DNA of 44,451 nt from Planctomycetota bacterium (GTDB lineage: Bacteria; Planctomycetota; UBA1135; UBA2386), in assembly GCA_014192625.1 (NCBI GenBank), contig BJHM01000031.1, positions 1 to 44,451 of the forward strand, written 5' to 3'. A model generated the notes under the pieces. The model saw nothing but the letters and a program-made list of their open reading frames with translations. It had not been told where the DNA came from and searched no databases. Below, in pieces: positions 17,869 to 26,553 of the stretch; the first letter of the stretch is position 1, and the number at the start of each line of letters is the position of its first letter. Position numbers and translations under genes: made by a program.

Positions 17869-19350
17869 CTACTTGCCGTCGAGTGCTGGCATGGCAAAGG
17901 CGGCGCAACCCGTGTGCTCTGACAATGCGATTGCCTGTAATCGCTGCAGTGTTATCGAGCTTGCCGGTGCTTTGGCGAGGTCCCGTTCTTCCTTCGGGTC
18001 GTCGTCGAGTTGATAAAGCTCTGGCGCGCCGGGGTCTTTTAGCAGGGAGGCTCGCACCAGTTTGTGAGCACCAGACCAGACCGCTTGCCAGCCGCCATAG
18101 CCAGCAAACTCGCGATAGAGAAACGGCCGCTCCGTCTGCTGCTTGCCCAGTAGTGTTGGCGTAAAGCTGATGCCATCGACTTGGTCGTGCGCCGTGATCC
18201 CACAGGCCTCGGCGAGCGTGGGCAGCCAGTCTTCAAAGCCGGTGATGCGGTTGCTCGTGCTGCCGGCAGCGACATGGCCTTGCCAACGCACGATTGTGGG
18301 CACACGGATCCCACCTTCGTAGAGCGAACCCTTGCGGCCGCGCAGGCCACCGCAGGAATCGAAGAAGTCGACGTCGGTGCCGCCGACCGGGCTGTGCGTG
18401 GCGCCGTTGTCAGATGTGAACACGACGATCGTGTGTTCTGCGAGTTGCAGTTCATCGAGCACCGCGAGCACGCGGCCTAGGTGTTGATCCAGCGTTGCGA
18501 TCATCGCTGCGTAGGTTGCTCGTGGCATCGATGTCGGGGTGTAGCCGTTGTGGCCGTCGTACGGCGTCTCGGCGAATGCGCCTTCGTAAACGGCGACCGC
18601 TGCGGCGGGTGCTTGCAGTGCCAGGTGTGGCAATGTTGAAGGCAAAAAGCAGAAGAACGGTTGCTCGCGATGGGCGCGGACAAATGCGATGGCTTCGTCA
18701 ACGATGCGATCGGGTGCGAAGTGTTCGCCACGAAAGCGCGCATAGGATCGCGGGTCGTTGCGATCTTCGTCTGCTCCGAGTCGGCCGGTGCTGATGGCGG
18801 GCTTTTCATTGAGTGGCACGCGATCAGAGTCGGCGTAGAGATACGCCGGATAGTGGTTGTGCGCGTGACGCTGGCAGTAGTAGCCAAAAATGTGGTCAAA
18901 GCCGCGCTGCTGCGGATCGCCAGTGGTGCGTGGATTGCCGAGGCCCCATTTGCCGAAGATGCCGGTCGCGTAGCCTGCGTCATGCAGCACGCTTGAGATC
19001 GTGATCAGTCCAGCTGCCAGCGGCATCTGCCCCTCGGGACCAGGCGCTTCTTTGTTGTCGCGGATCGGCGCGTGGCCTGGATGCAGGCCGGTCATAAGGA
19101 CGCAGCGCGATGGCGCACACACTGGCGATCCCGAATAGTGCCGGGTGAGCCGCATCCCTTGTGCCGCAAGGCGATCGATATTGGGTGTCTTGATCTTCTG
19201 CTGGCCAAAACAACCTGGTTCGCCGTAGCCGAGATCATCGGCGAGCACGAAAACGACGTTGGGCAAGCGGGTTTTGGAGTCCTGCGCGAGCAAGGGCATT
19301 GCCAGGAGAAGTGACAGCAACCACCTGGCGGTTTGCATCACATTGACCAT
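17869..19350 (-). CDS. Sulfatase (formylglycine-dependent, exported)
   Basis: A 493-residue arylsulfatase-family enzyme hydrolysing sulfate esters, here probably of polysaccharides or small aromatics. A signal peptide is present (residues 8-22, ending LLAQD). Metal-binding residues appear in FVLADDLGYGEPG at about 34-46. The maturation motif CAPSR has Cys78 as the residue converted to formylglycine. FGKWGLG, VVFTSDNGA and YEGGIRVP are typical of the family. The start at 19350 has AGGTG upstream; ATG 19338 is also possible. The gene follows the large secreted protein by 10 bp on the same strand, so the two may be cotranscribed. A maturase is not in the window. Confidence 0.95.
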   Translation of the reverse strand: MVNVMQTARWLLSLLLAMPLLAQDSKTRLPNVVFVLADDLGYGEPGCFGQQKIKTPNIDRLAAQGMRLTRHYSGSPVCAPSRCVLMTGLHPGHAPIRDNKEAPGPEGQMPLAAGLITISSVLHDAGYATGIFGKWGLGNPRTTGDPQQRGFDHIFGYYCQRHAHNHYPAYLYADSDRVPLNEKPAISTGRLGADEDRNDPRSYARFRGEHFAPDRIVDEAIAFVRAHREQPFFCFLPSTLPHLALQAPAAAVAVYEGAFAETPYDGHNGYTPTSMPRATYAAMIATLDQHLGRVLAVLDELQLAEHTIVVFTSDNGATHSPVGGTDVDFFDSCGGLRGRKGSLYEGGIRVPTIVRWQGHVAAGSTSNRITGFEDWLPTLAEACGITAHDQVDGISFTPTLLGKQQTERPFLYREFAGYGGWQAVWSGAHKLVRASLLKDPGAPELYQLDDDPKEERDLAKAPASSITLQRLQAIALSEHTGCAAFAMPALDGK

Positions 19351-19360
19351 AACACCTAGG

Positions 19361-21100
19361 TTAGAAGGTGCCCAGGCGGAGCGAAAGGCCGTTCGAAGTA
19401 GCGATGCCGATGGCGTTGGCCAAAGGGGCAAGTTCCGCGCCTTGCAGGTGCAAGATGAAGCCGAGGAAGTTGCGGGTCGTTGGCAGTGCAAGTGGCATTG
19501 CGGTTGTGGCACCTACTGAGGCAAAGAACAACGCCGCATCGGCACTTACCTGTTGCACGCAGCCACTCATGCCCAGCCCCGAGAGCGGCACGGTGATTTT
19601 TTGGAAGCCAAGGATCAGCGCTGCTGCGGTGGCGTTCACAGGTTGCTGCCGCAATTGCAGTGAAAGCGTGGTGCCGAGGATTGGCATTGTGCGGCTTTCG
19701 AGCAGGAGCGGTTGCGTGCCGAGGCCCGTCTGGAACGGCATGGTCGCAGAGAGATCTTGGTTAAAGGGATCTGCTACGCCGAAGCCGCGCGAGAAGCCGA
19801 CCATGATCGGGTGGCTGATCACTTGCACGGATTGCCAGAGGATGCTGACCGTGCCATCGCTGCGGACTTGCACCTGAAAGGTTGCTGCTGGTGAAGCGCT
19901 TGGATATTCGGCGACACCGTTCCAGGTGAAGGCCCAACTAGTCGGCGAGATCGCATCCGAATAGGTCTGGCCACAGCTTGCCGGATCGAGATCGGTCCAC
20001 AGGCCATAGATGCGTGGCTCCTCGTTTTGGAACTCGAGTGGGCCAGGATAAGGCGTAGCTGTTAGCGAGTTGCTGAACTGCAGGTAGCCGTTGGAAGACA
20101 CCCCGAATGACGAGAACGTGCCGGCTGGTGTCGGGAAAGAAAACGGCAGTGTCACCTGCGATGTCTGGTCGTCGCCAAGTGCCGTTGCGTTGGCAAAGCC
20201 AAAAAACCACGCGGTTGCACTGGGCACTACCAAGTAGCCGCTGCCGATCGGGATCAGGTCGATGCCGCGGTTGCTCAGGTCGAACGCAGGTCCAGTGGAG
20301 AAGAGTTCATAAAACTCGGCGTTGGGGTTGCCGGTGAGCGGCGGGCAGCCAACGCCGAACGGTTGCGCCGTCGCCAAAACGAACGGGCAGTTAGGCCGAT
20401 CGAGTGCGAGCCAGCCGCCGCCAACCGGGATCAGTTCGAAGGTGCGCTGTGCTAGATCAAAGTTGCCGGAGGCCCACTCCTCATAGATGGTCGGCTGCCC
20501 GTTGGTGTTGTTCGGGAACGATGCCGAGAGATCGGTTGAGCCAGGATTCGATGCACCCAAGCCCTGTGTGATGCCGGTGATTGCGGTGTGAAACGAGGCG
20601 AGGATGTGCGTCGTCGGCGAATAAAAGAACGTCACTTCGCCGTTCACCGTCAGCTGCATCTGCAACGTGAAGTCGGGCTGCAGGCCGATGCTGCCATACT
20701 CGTTGAAACCTAGCCACGTGATGACGGCGCGGCCCGGCAGGGTATTGTAGTAGACCCCATTGGCTCGGTTGGCTGAGTTGCAGATGAGATCGGTCCAGAG
20801 AATCGCGATGCTCGGCAAGCCGGCCGTGAACTGCGCCCCGGAGATCGCACAGCAGCGAGGGTCGATCAGGTTGTTTGCGCCAAGAAAGATGAAGCCGTTG
20901 GTGCTGATGTCGATCTGCGAATACGTGGTGCCGTTGTAGGGAAAGCTGATCCCGAGCGGGATCCCTAGATAGATCCAGTCATCGCCGCCGCCGAGGCTCT
21001 GGCCGATTTGCGGCTCATAGCAGGGCGCTACTGCGATTTGCGCGCAAGCGATGGTCGGCAGTGCCGCAAGCAGTAGAAGTGTGAGCGCGTTTTGAAGCAT
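19361..21100 (-). CDS. Large secreted protein with duplicated beta-rich domain and shared C-terminal module
   Basis: A 579-residue exported protein (signal peptide at about 1-20, CAQ at the cleavage region). Two internal repeats begin with a D-D-x-x-x...LPF/GISFPY...TYSQIDISTNGFIFLG pattern (first at about 39-75, second at about 305-345). This resembles nidogen-like extracellular domains, with W-T-D-L blocks in both. The last 120 residues form a module with GMSGCVQQVSADAALFF and SNGLSLRLG that is similar in layout to the C terminus of the Kelch-like protein at 34047. No catalytic motif is visible. It may be an adhesin or surface-layer component. Confidence 0.8.
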   Translation of the reverse strand: MLQNALTLLLLAALPTIACAQIAVAPCYEPQIGQSLGGGDDWIYLGIPLGISFPYNGTTYSQIDISTNGFIFLGANNLIDPRCCAISGAQFTAGLPSIAILWTDLICNSANRANGVYYNTLPGRAVITWLGFNEYGSIGLQPDFTLQMQLTVNGEVTFFYSPTTHILASFHTAITGITQGLGASNPGSTDLSASFPNNTNGQPTIYEEWASGNFDLAQRTFELIPVGGGWLALDRPNCPFVLATAQPFGVGCPPLTGNPNAEFYELFSTGPAFDLSNRGIDLIPIGSGYLVVPSATAWFFGFANATALGDDQTSQVTLPFSFPTPAGTFSSFGVSSNGYLQFSNSLTATPYPGPLEFQNEEPRIYGLWTDLDPASCGQTYSDAISPTSWAFTWNGVAEYPSASPAATFQVQVRSDGTVSILWQSVQVISHPIMVGFSRGFGVADPFNQDLSATMPFQTGLGTQPLLLESRTMPILGTTLSLQLRQQPVNATAAALILGFQKITVPLSGLGMSGCVQQVSADAALFFASVGATTAMPLALPTTRNFLGFILHLQGAELAPLANAIGIATSNGLSLRLGTF

Positions 21101-21195
21101 GAAGGCCAGAGGGCGTTGACAAAGGCGGCGCTGCGAAGGGCGGACAGTAGCACCTGATCGAGAGTCTAGATCAGTTTATGCAGAGCGAAGGGGCA

Positions 21196-21402
21196 TTAGT
21201 CGCCGCGCGGATCTTCGCTGATCAGAAACAGGTCGTTGCAGGCGTTCCACATCAGCACCATTGCTTGCTTCACGTTCATCAGTGCGCAAGGCGGCAGGTC
21301 AGTTCGCTGGCTGAGGCGTTCGAGCTGCCGGAAGAGTGCGAGCAGCTCCTGCTCGTCCTTGGTCACAGTGCGGCCCAGCGGATCCATCTGTTGGTCGTGC
21401 AT
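21196..21402 (-). CDS. Small hypothetical protein
   Basis: A 68-residue soluble protein with a Gln/Glu-rich helix, then CALMNVKQAMVLMWNACNDLFLI as a second helix. It follows the PaaK-like gene by 10 bp on the same strand, which supports its reality as the second gene of that transcript. No family was recognised and no function is suggested. Confidence 0.55.
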   Translation of the reverse strand: MHDQQMDPLGRTVTKDEQELLALFRQLERLSQRTDLPPCALMNVKQAMVLMWNACNDLFLISEDPRGD

Positions 21403-21412
21403 GTTCGTGTTG

Positions 21413-22756
21413 TTAGTTGGTTGGACGAAGATCTTGCAGTCGCTTGGCCTTCAACTCGAAGCGCGGTAACTCGCCGACGTTGGCCAGGTCCACGTTGAAG
21501 CGCAGGCCTTCATGCGCATCGGCCAGGTCTTTGCTGAGCTGTGCCCGCAGTCGTGGCCAGCAGTCTTGCTGGTTGGGCTTCAGCTCGATCTTGACCGCGA
21601 TCTCGTCCTGAACGTTGTCGGTGCGCGTGAGGATGATCTGGAACTCCTCAATCTCAGCGTGCTCGCGCACCACGGACTCGACGGCGCGCGGATACACGTT
21701 GGTGCCGCGGATCAGCTTCATGTCGTCCGTGCGGCCGAGGATGCCACCTTCGTAGATGTCACCGTTGCGTCCGCAGGAGCAGTGCGTGTGCGGCACTTTG
21801 TTGACGAGATCTTTCGTGCGATAGCGGATCAGCGGGATAAAGCTGCGACCGAACGAAGTTACGACGCGCTCGCCACGCTGGCCGTAGGGCAGGGGTTCGC
21901 CAGTGTCCGAGTCGAGCACCTCCTCGATGAAGTGATCCTCGATGATGTGCGGGCCACCTGGTTGCTGCTCACATTCAAAGACCATGATCGTGCCGATTTC
22001 CGTCATGCCAGCGGTGTCGCCGCACTTGCCGCCCCACATGTCCTCGATCATCTTCTTCACAGCGGGGATCGAGCCTGCGGGTTCGCCGCTGACAATGACG
22101 CGCCGCACCTTGCCATCCCGCTTCAGGTTGATGCCCATCTTCTCGGCGGTCTGGCCCATGCGCAGTGCATATGTCGGCGTAGCGCAGACGACCGTCGCGC
22201 CAAGTTCGACGATCTGCTTTACGCGCTGCTCGGTCGTCATGTTGCCGGAGGCGAGCGTCAGGCAGCCGATCTTCTCGCAGCAGTAGTGCGCGCCCCAGAA
22301 GCCAATGAACGAGCCATACGAGAACGCGAAGAACACGGTGTCGCGCGGGCGAATGCCAAAGCCCCAGAAGCCGTAGCACCACATGTCGGTGATCCACGAC
22401 CAGTCCTTGCGGCTGTCGAGCACGCGCAGCGGTTGACGGCCCGAGGTGCCTGAAGTCAGGTGGTAACGGATCGCATCTGCTGGCGGCCGTGTGATCAGAT
22501 CGCCAAACAGCGGTTGCTCCGCTTGGTTTGCCATCCAGTCCTCACGCGTCATGAATGGCAGGCGGCGGATGTCATCGAGGGTCTTTATCTGCTCCGGCCG
22601 GACGCCTGCTTTTTCGTAAAGCCGGCGATGGAATGGAGAGTGTGTGCAAGCGTATTGCACCAGGGTCTGCAACTTTTTCAGCTGCAACGCGCGCAGCTGG
22701 TCCTTGGGCAAAGTTTCAACCTTGGGGTTCCAGTAGGGCGACCAGTGTTGAGTCAC
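21413..22756 (-). CDS. Phenylacetate-CoA ligase family protein (PaaK-like)
   Basis: An ANL-superfamily enzyme that activates a carboxylic acid, typically an aryl acetate or benzoate, to its CoA thioester through an adenylate. The phosphate-binding loop YHLTSGTSGRQPLRV lies at about residues 97-111. GDTAGMTEIG carries the adenine-site glutamate, and the C-terminal lid starts at GRTDDMKLIRGTNVYP. A GTG at 22756 with GGAG eight bases upstream is preferred over the ATG at 22795, giving 447 residues. The substrate is unknown. The nearby acyl-CoA operon at 24590-27341 could process its product. Confidence 0.9.
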   Translation of the reverse strand: MTQHWSPYWNPKVETLPKDQLRALQLKKLQTLVQYACTHSPFHRRLYEKAGVRPEQIKTLDDIRRLPFMTREDWMANQAEQPLFGDLITRPPADAIRYHLTSGTSGRQPLRVLDSRKDWSWITDMWCYGFWGFGIRPRDTVFFAFSYGSFIGFWGAHYCCEKIGCLTLASGNMTTEQRVKQIVELGATVVCATPTYALRMGQTAEKMGINLKRDGKVRRVIVSGEPAGSIPAVKKMIEDMWGGKCGDTAGMTEIGTIMVFECEQQPGGPHIIEDHFIEEVLDSDTGEPLPYGQRGERVVTSFGRSFIPLIRYRTKDLVNKVPHTHCSCGRNGDIYEGGILGRTDDMKLIRGTNVYPRAVESVVREHAEIEEFQIILTRTDNVQDEIAVKIELKPNQQDCWPRLRAQLSKDLADAHEGLRFNVDLANVGELPRFELKAKRLQDLRPTN

Positions 22757-23028
22757 GCAGTTTTCTCCGGATGAAAAGTAACTTGGCGGTGGCATCCCGT
22801 CGGCCAGTGGCGCGGGTTATTGCTGACACGCTACCTACGAAGGCTGGATTGGTCGACCGTTGTGCTGGGTCTCTTGCTGTTGCCGCAGGCATGGTTGTGC
22901 ATCACTATTTCGTGTTGCAGATCCCGCTGACGCCCATGCAATGGCGAGATCGCGCCGCCCTGTAGTTGATGCGCAAAGAAGTCCGATTTCAGCCAACGAA
23001 CCGGACGCTTCCGGCTCGCGCATCACAC

Positions 23029-23805
23029 ATGGACATCCTAAGTATCGTTGGCCTGATTCTCGCCGTCGGCGGCGTGATCGGTGGCATGGTCCTAGAAGGC
23101 GGCCATCCAGGCTCGCTGCTCCAGGTGACTGCGTTCATGATCGTGATCATTGGCTCGCTTGGTGCCACGTTTGTTGCGACGCTGCCGAGCGACATTCCAA
23201 ACAGTCTCAAGGCCCTAAAGCGCGTGTTTCTGCCGCCGAAGTACGACTTCCAAGGCGTGATGGACAAGATTTTGGAGCTGGCGAACCTTGCGCGACGCGA
23301 AGGCCTGCTAGCACTCGAGACCTACGCCAACAGCGGCCAGGGCGATCCGTTCCTAGTGAAGTGTCTCACGCTTGCGATTGATGGCAGTTCGGCCGATGCG
23401 ATCCGCGAGACCGTTGAGATCGACATGGCGATTGTCGAGGAAGACGACAAGGCTGGCTTGAAGTTTTGGGAGACATGGGGCGCGCTTGCGCCAACGGTCG
23501 GAGTGCTTGGTGCCGTGCTCGGATTGATGCACGTCATGTCTGTGCTCGATAAGCCGAGCGAGATCGGTCCAGGTATCGCAGTCGCGTTTGTCGCGACGGT
23601 CTACGGTGTTGGTTACGCCAACGTCGTGTGCTTGCCGATGTCGTTCAAGCTGAAGCGACACATCGAGCACGACCAATTGCTGAAGCAGATGACGCTCGAG
23701 GGAGTAGTTGGCATTCAGTCAGGCATCGCGCCAGGTGCCTTGCGGAGCAAGTTGAAGGTCTACATGGGCAACCATGGCGGCGCCGCGCACGCCGAGAAGA
23801 AATAG
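23029..23805 (+). CDS. motA: MotA/TolQ/ExbB-type stator protein (MotA-like)
   Basis: A 258-residue inner-membrane proton-channel stator with four membrane segments: an N-terminal pair (about 3-20 and 32-50), a cytoplasmic loop of about 100 residues, and a C-terminal pair. WGALAPTVGVLGAVLGLM (Pro155) and VATVYGVGYANVVCLP carry the conserved MotA prolines and small residues. It pairs with the MotB-like gene 18 bp downstream. The start at 23029 (MDILSIVGLILAVGG) matches the family; an in-frame ATG at 22966 would add 21 polar residues. No other flagellar genes are nearby. The 272 bp upstream, shared with the divergent PaaK-like gene, shows no clear flagellar promoter. Confidence 0.92.
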   Translation: MDILSIVGLILAVGGVIGGMVLEGGHPGSLLQVTAFMIVIIGSLGATFVATLPSDIPNSLKALKRVFLPPKYDFQGVMDKILELANLARREGLLALETYANSGQGDPFLVKCLTLAIDGSSADAIRETVEIDMAIVEEDDKAGLKFWETWGALAPTVGVLGAVLGLMHVMSVLDKPSEIGPGIAVAFVATVYGVGYANVVCLPMSFKLKRHIEHDQLLKQMTLEGVVGIQSGIAPGALRSKLKVYMGNHGGAAHAEKK

Positions 23806-23823
23806 CAGGCACGGGACCTCGCC

Positions 23824-24570
23824 ATGGGCAAGCACGGCAAACACGAAGAGCATGTCAACCACGAGCGATGGGTCATTTCGTTTGCGGACATGATGACGCT
23901 GCTGTTCGCGCTGTTCGTCGTGCTCTATGCGCTAGGCAAGGCTGACATGGCCAAGCTCAAGATCGTCAAGGAGTCGGTGCAGTTCGCGTTTCACATCACG
24001 GGCGAAGGCAAGACGCAGGACGATGGCCTTTTCGACAAGCAGAAAGGGGCTGGTGAATTGCAGATGCCGGTGCCGCTGATCAACGCGCAGGAAGGTCCGA
24101 TGAAGGAATTCTTGCATGAGACGCTGCAGGAGTTTGAGCAGGTGACGGGCAAGTCGATCGAGATCGTGCAGAAGGATGACACGATCAGCATGCGCGCCCC
24201 CTCGACGGTGTTCTTCGAGCAGGGCAAGCCTCATCCGGTGAGGGGCGAGGTCTTCAACTGGCTGGTAAAGGCGGTGCAAGGCTCGACTAACTTCACCAGC
24301 GATACACGGATCATCATCGAGGCACCGGATGTGATTCTTGGCGAGATGGATGGTCGCGCCGTTACTTCGTTGGAGCTGTGCATGCGGCGACTATTGACGC
24401 TGCGCAAGACGGTCATCGGCATCCCCGGTGTGCGTCCGCATACGGTGCGCATCGAACTCGCGCAGCAGAAAGACAACGCGCCAGGGCCGGTTGGTGTGAA
24501 GGCTAGTGACTGGGAGAGCAAGGCCCAGATCGTGATCGCCTTCAGCAACATGAACAAAGAAAACCACTGA
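23824..24570 (+). CDS. motB: MotB-like stator protein with divergent periplasmic domain
   Basis: A 248-residue protein with the MotB N terminus: a short basic cytoplasmic leader, then RWVISFADMMTLLFALFVVLYAL, where Asp22 is the expected proton-binding residue of the single membrane helix. The periplasmic part should be an OmpA-like peptidoglycan-binding domain. Here only the strand order is suggestive (IIIEAP, ELCMRRLLTLRK, VRIELAQQ), and the usual T-D and N-x-x-L-S-x-x-R-A residues are not evident. It may bind another ligand or a modified wall. It converges with the acyl-CoA dehydrogenase gene, 19 bp away. Confidence 0.85.
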   Translation: MGKHGKHEEHVNHERWVISFADMMTLLFALFVVLYALGKADMAKLKIVKESVQFAFHITGEGKTQDDGLFDKQKGAGELQMPVPLINAQEGPMKEFLHETLQEFEQVTGKSIEIVQKDDTISMRAPSTVFFEQGKPHPVRGEVFNWLVKAVQGSTNFTSDTRIIIEAPDVILGEMDGRAVTSLELCMRRLLTLRKTVIGIPGVRPHTVRIELAQQKDNAPGPVGVKASDWESKAQIVIAFSNMNKENH

Positions 24571-24589
24571 GGCGCCAGTGCGCTCGTGG

Positions 24590-25759
24590 TCAGTTTTTCT
24601 GCGTGAGCTGCCGCGCCAGTATCGACTTTTGGATCAGTGACGTGCCTTCGTAGATGCGCAGCGCCTGAATGTCGCGGAGCAGCCGCTCTGGGACATGCGC
24701 GGACGTGTAGCCGTTGCCGCCGTGCAGCAGCATCGATTCTTCGGCCGCACGTGCGGCGGCTTCCGTGGCGAAGAGCTTGGCCATGGCGACATCGCTTGGC
24801 GTCTCGGTGCCGTTCGCGCGCCTGCGTGCGAGCCTTTGCACGAGGCCGCGACTTGCGTGCAACGTAGTCAGCATGTCGGCGAGGCGTTCTTGCACCATCT
24901 GGAACGCATTGATGGGTTTGCCAAATTGCCGACGCTGCTCGGTGTAGGCCACGGCCGCAGCGAGTGCTGCGCGATGGATGCCGGTGGCGCCTGCGGCAAC
25001 CGACAAGCGGCCTGCGGCGAGCCCGCCCATTGCGACGCTAAAGCCAAGGCCTTCGCCGCCGACGATTGACTCGGCTGGCACCTGCACGCCGTCGAAGGAA
25101 AGCACTGCGTGGTCGCTACCACGATGACCAAGTTCGATGCCTGGCATGGGGCTGCGCCGGATGCCGTTTGCAGTCAGCTCAACTAGGAAGGCGGTGATGC
25201 CGTCCTTGCCGCGTGCGAGATCGAGGTTGGCGAAGACGATCGCTACGTCCGCAACGCCGCCGTTGGTGATCCAGTGCTTCGTGCCGTGTAGTTGAAAGCC
25301 ATCGCCAGATCGGTCCGCGCGTGTGCTGAGCGAGGCGGCATCACTGCCGGCTTCTGGTTCGGTGAGCGCGAAGCAGCCGATTGCTTCGCCGCGCATCAGC
25401 TTGGTCAGCCAGCGTGTGTGCTGGGCCTTGCTGCCGTATTGGTGGAGGCACTGCGAAACGAGTCCGCTCTGCACGGCACAAAACCCGCGCGCGTTGCCGC
25501 ACACCGCGCCGAGTTCTTCATGTGCGATGGCGATCTGCAAAGGCGTCCAGCCGCCGCCGCCGATGCTCTTCGGCAAGGGGCCGCCGAGGATGCCTGCCGC
25601 ACCCAACTCGTGCACCATCTCGCGGCGGAACACGCGCTGTTCGTCGATGGCGCGCGCGTGCGGCAACAATTTTTCTGCAGCGAAGGCGCGAATCCGCAGC
25701 GCGAACTCGCGGTCGCTGGCATCGAGATCAGAATCAGGCAGCCAGACGGATTCGTTCAT
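24590..25759 (-). CDS. Acyl-CoA dehydrogenase
   Basis: A 389-residue FAD enzyme that introduces the alpha-beta double bond into an acyl-CoA and passes electrons to electron-transfer flavoprotein. Typical blocks are CFALTEPEAGSDAAS (FAD/substrate loop), KHWITNGG, YTEQRRQFGKPI, LLHGGNGY and IYEGTSLIQK, where the glutamate is the likely catalytic base. The start at 25759 overlaps the hydratase stop (ATGA), making it the third gene of an operon. The acyl substrate is not determined by the sequence. Confidence 0.95.
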   Translation of the reverse strand: MNESVWLPDSDLDASDREFALRIRAFAAEKLLPHARAIDEQRVFRREMVHELGAAGILGGPLPKSIGGGGWTPLQIAIAHEELGAVCGNARGFCAVQSGLVSQCLHQYGSKAQHTRWLTKLMRGEAIGCFALTEPEAGSDAASLSTRADRSGDGFQLHGTKHWITNGGVADVAIVFANLDLARGKDGITAFLVELTANGIRRSPMPGIELGHRGSDHAVLSFDGVQVPAESIVGGEGLGFSVAMGGLAAGRLSVAAGATGIHRAALAAAVAYTEQRRQFGKPINAFQMVQERLADMLTTLHASRGLVQRLARRRANGTETPSDVAMAKLFATEAAARAAEESMLLHGGNGYTSAHVPERLLRDIQALRIYEGTSLIQKSILARQLTQKN

Positions 25760-26553
25760 CGGCCGAGAAAGCGCGGGTCGCGCTGCTCCATCCACGACAG
25801 GTAGAACTCACGGTGATCTTGCGCGCGCAGCAACAGGGCCTGCGCCTGCGCCTCCTGCTCGATGGCCGCATCCAAGTCCATTGGCCACTCGGCCCACAGC
25901 AACTTCTTGGTCATCGCTTGTGCGAGGCAGGGTCCATTGGCGAGCCGCCGCGCGATCGCCATCGCTTCGGGCAGCAGTAAGTCAGCAGGAAGCACGCGGT
26001 TGGCGAGGCCAATGCGATGGCATTCCGCTGCGTCGACCTTGTCCCCGAGCAGCAGCAATTCCATCGCTCGGCCACTGCCGATCACCTTGGGCAGTAGCCA
26101 CGCGGCACCCATGTCCGCGCCGGTCAGGCCGACCTTGGTAAACAGGAACGCAAACTTTGCCGTCTCCGACATCAGCCGGAGGTCGCTGGCGAGCGCCAGC
26201 ACTGCGCCGGCACCGGCAGCCACGCCGTTGATTGCTGCGATAATCGGCTTCGACAAACGCAGCATGTTGCGCACCACGGCGCCGGTCATTCGAGTGAATG
26301 CGAGGGTCTTGTCGAGCTCGGACTCAAGCAGTGGGCCGATGATGTCCTCGACGCTGCCGCCGCTGCAAAAGCCGCGGCCTTTTCCGGTGAGCACGATGCA
26401 GCGCACTGCGTCATCGTTCTCAAGATCGAGGAATAGCTGTTCCAACTGACGATAGATCGTGAACGTCAGTGAGTTGAGGGAGTCTGGCCGATCGAAGGTG
26501 AGTACGGCAACGCCGTCAGCGCCGCGCTCGAAGCGAAAATCAAAGTCGCTCAT
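25756..26553 (-). CDS. Enoyl-CoA hydratase/isomerase family protein
   Basis: A 265-residue crotonase-fold protein. The oxyanion-hole segments are visible as GKGRGFCSGG (about 58-67) and INGVAAGAGAVLALASDLRLM (about 102-122). TKVGLTGADMGAAWLLPKVIG follows. The catalytic glutamate pair of classical hydratases is replaced around this stretch (Asp in GADMG), so the reaction may differ. From memory, hydratase-like proteins in aromatic acyl-CoA gene clusters look similar. Its start overlaps the SDR stop (ATGA at 26550-26553), and its stop overlaps the dehydrogenase start. Confidence 0.9.
   Translation of the reverse strand: MSDFDFRFERGADGVAVLTFDRPDSLNSLTFTIYRQLEQLFLDLENDDAVRCIVLTGKGRGFCSGGSVEDIIGPLLESELDKTLAFTRMTGAVVRNMLRLSKPIIAAINGVAAGAGAVLALASDLRLMSETAKFAFLFTKVGLTGADMGAAWLLPKVIGSGRAMELLLLGDKVDAAECHRIGLANRVLPADLLLPEAMAIARRLANGPCLAQAMTKKLLWAEWPMDLDAAIEQEAQAQALLLRAQDHREFYLSWMEQRDPRFLGR

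Noticed and set aside
21512-22453. 313-residue plus-strand frame inside the PaaK-like gene
   Set aside because: It is an antisense shadow. The minus-strand frame has all ligase motifs.
23029-24570. Zorya-type phage-defence system
   Set aside because: Only MotA/MotB-like proteins are present. No ZorC, ZorD or ZorE-like gene lies adjacent, and MotA has the normal size without a long cytoplasmic tail.
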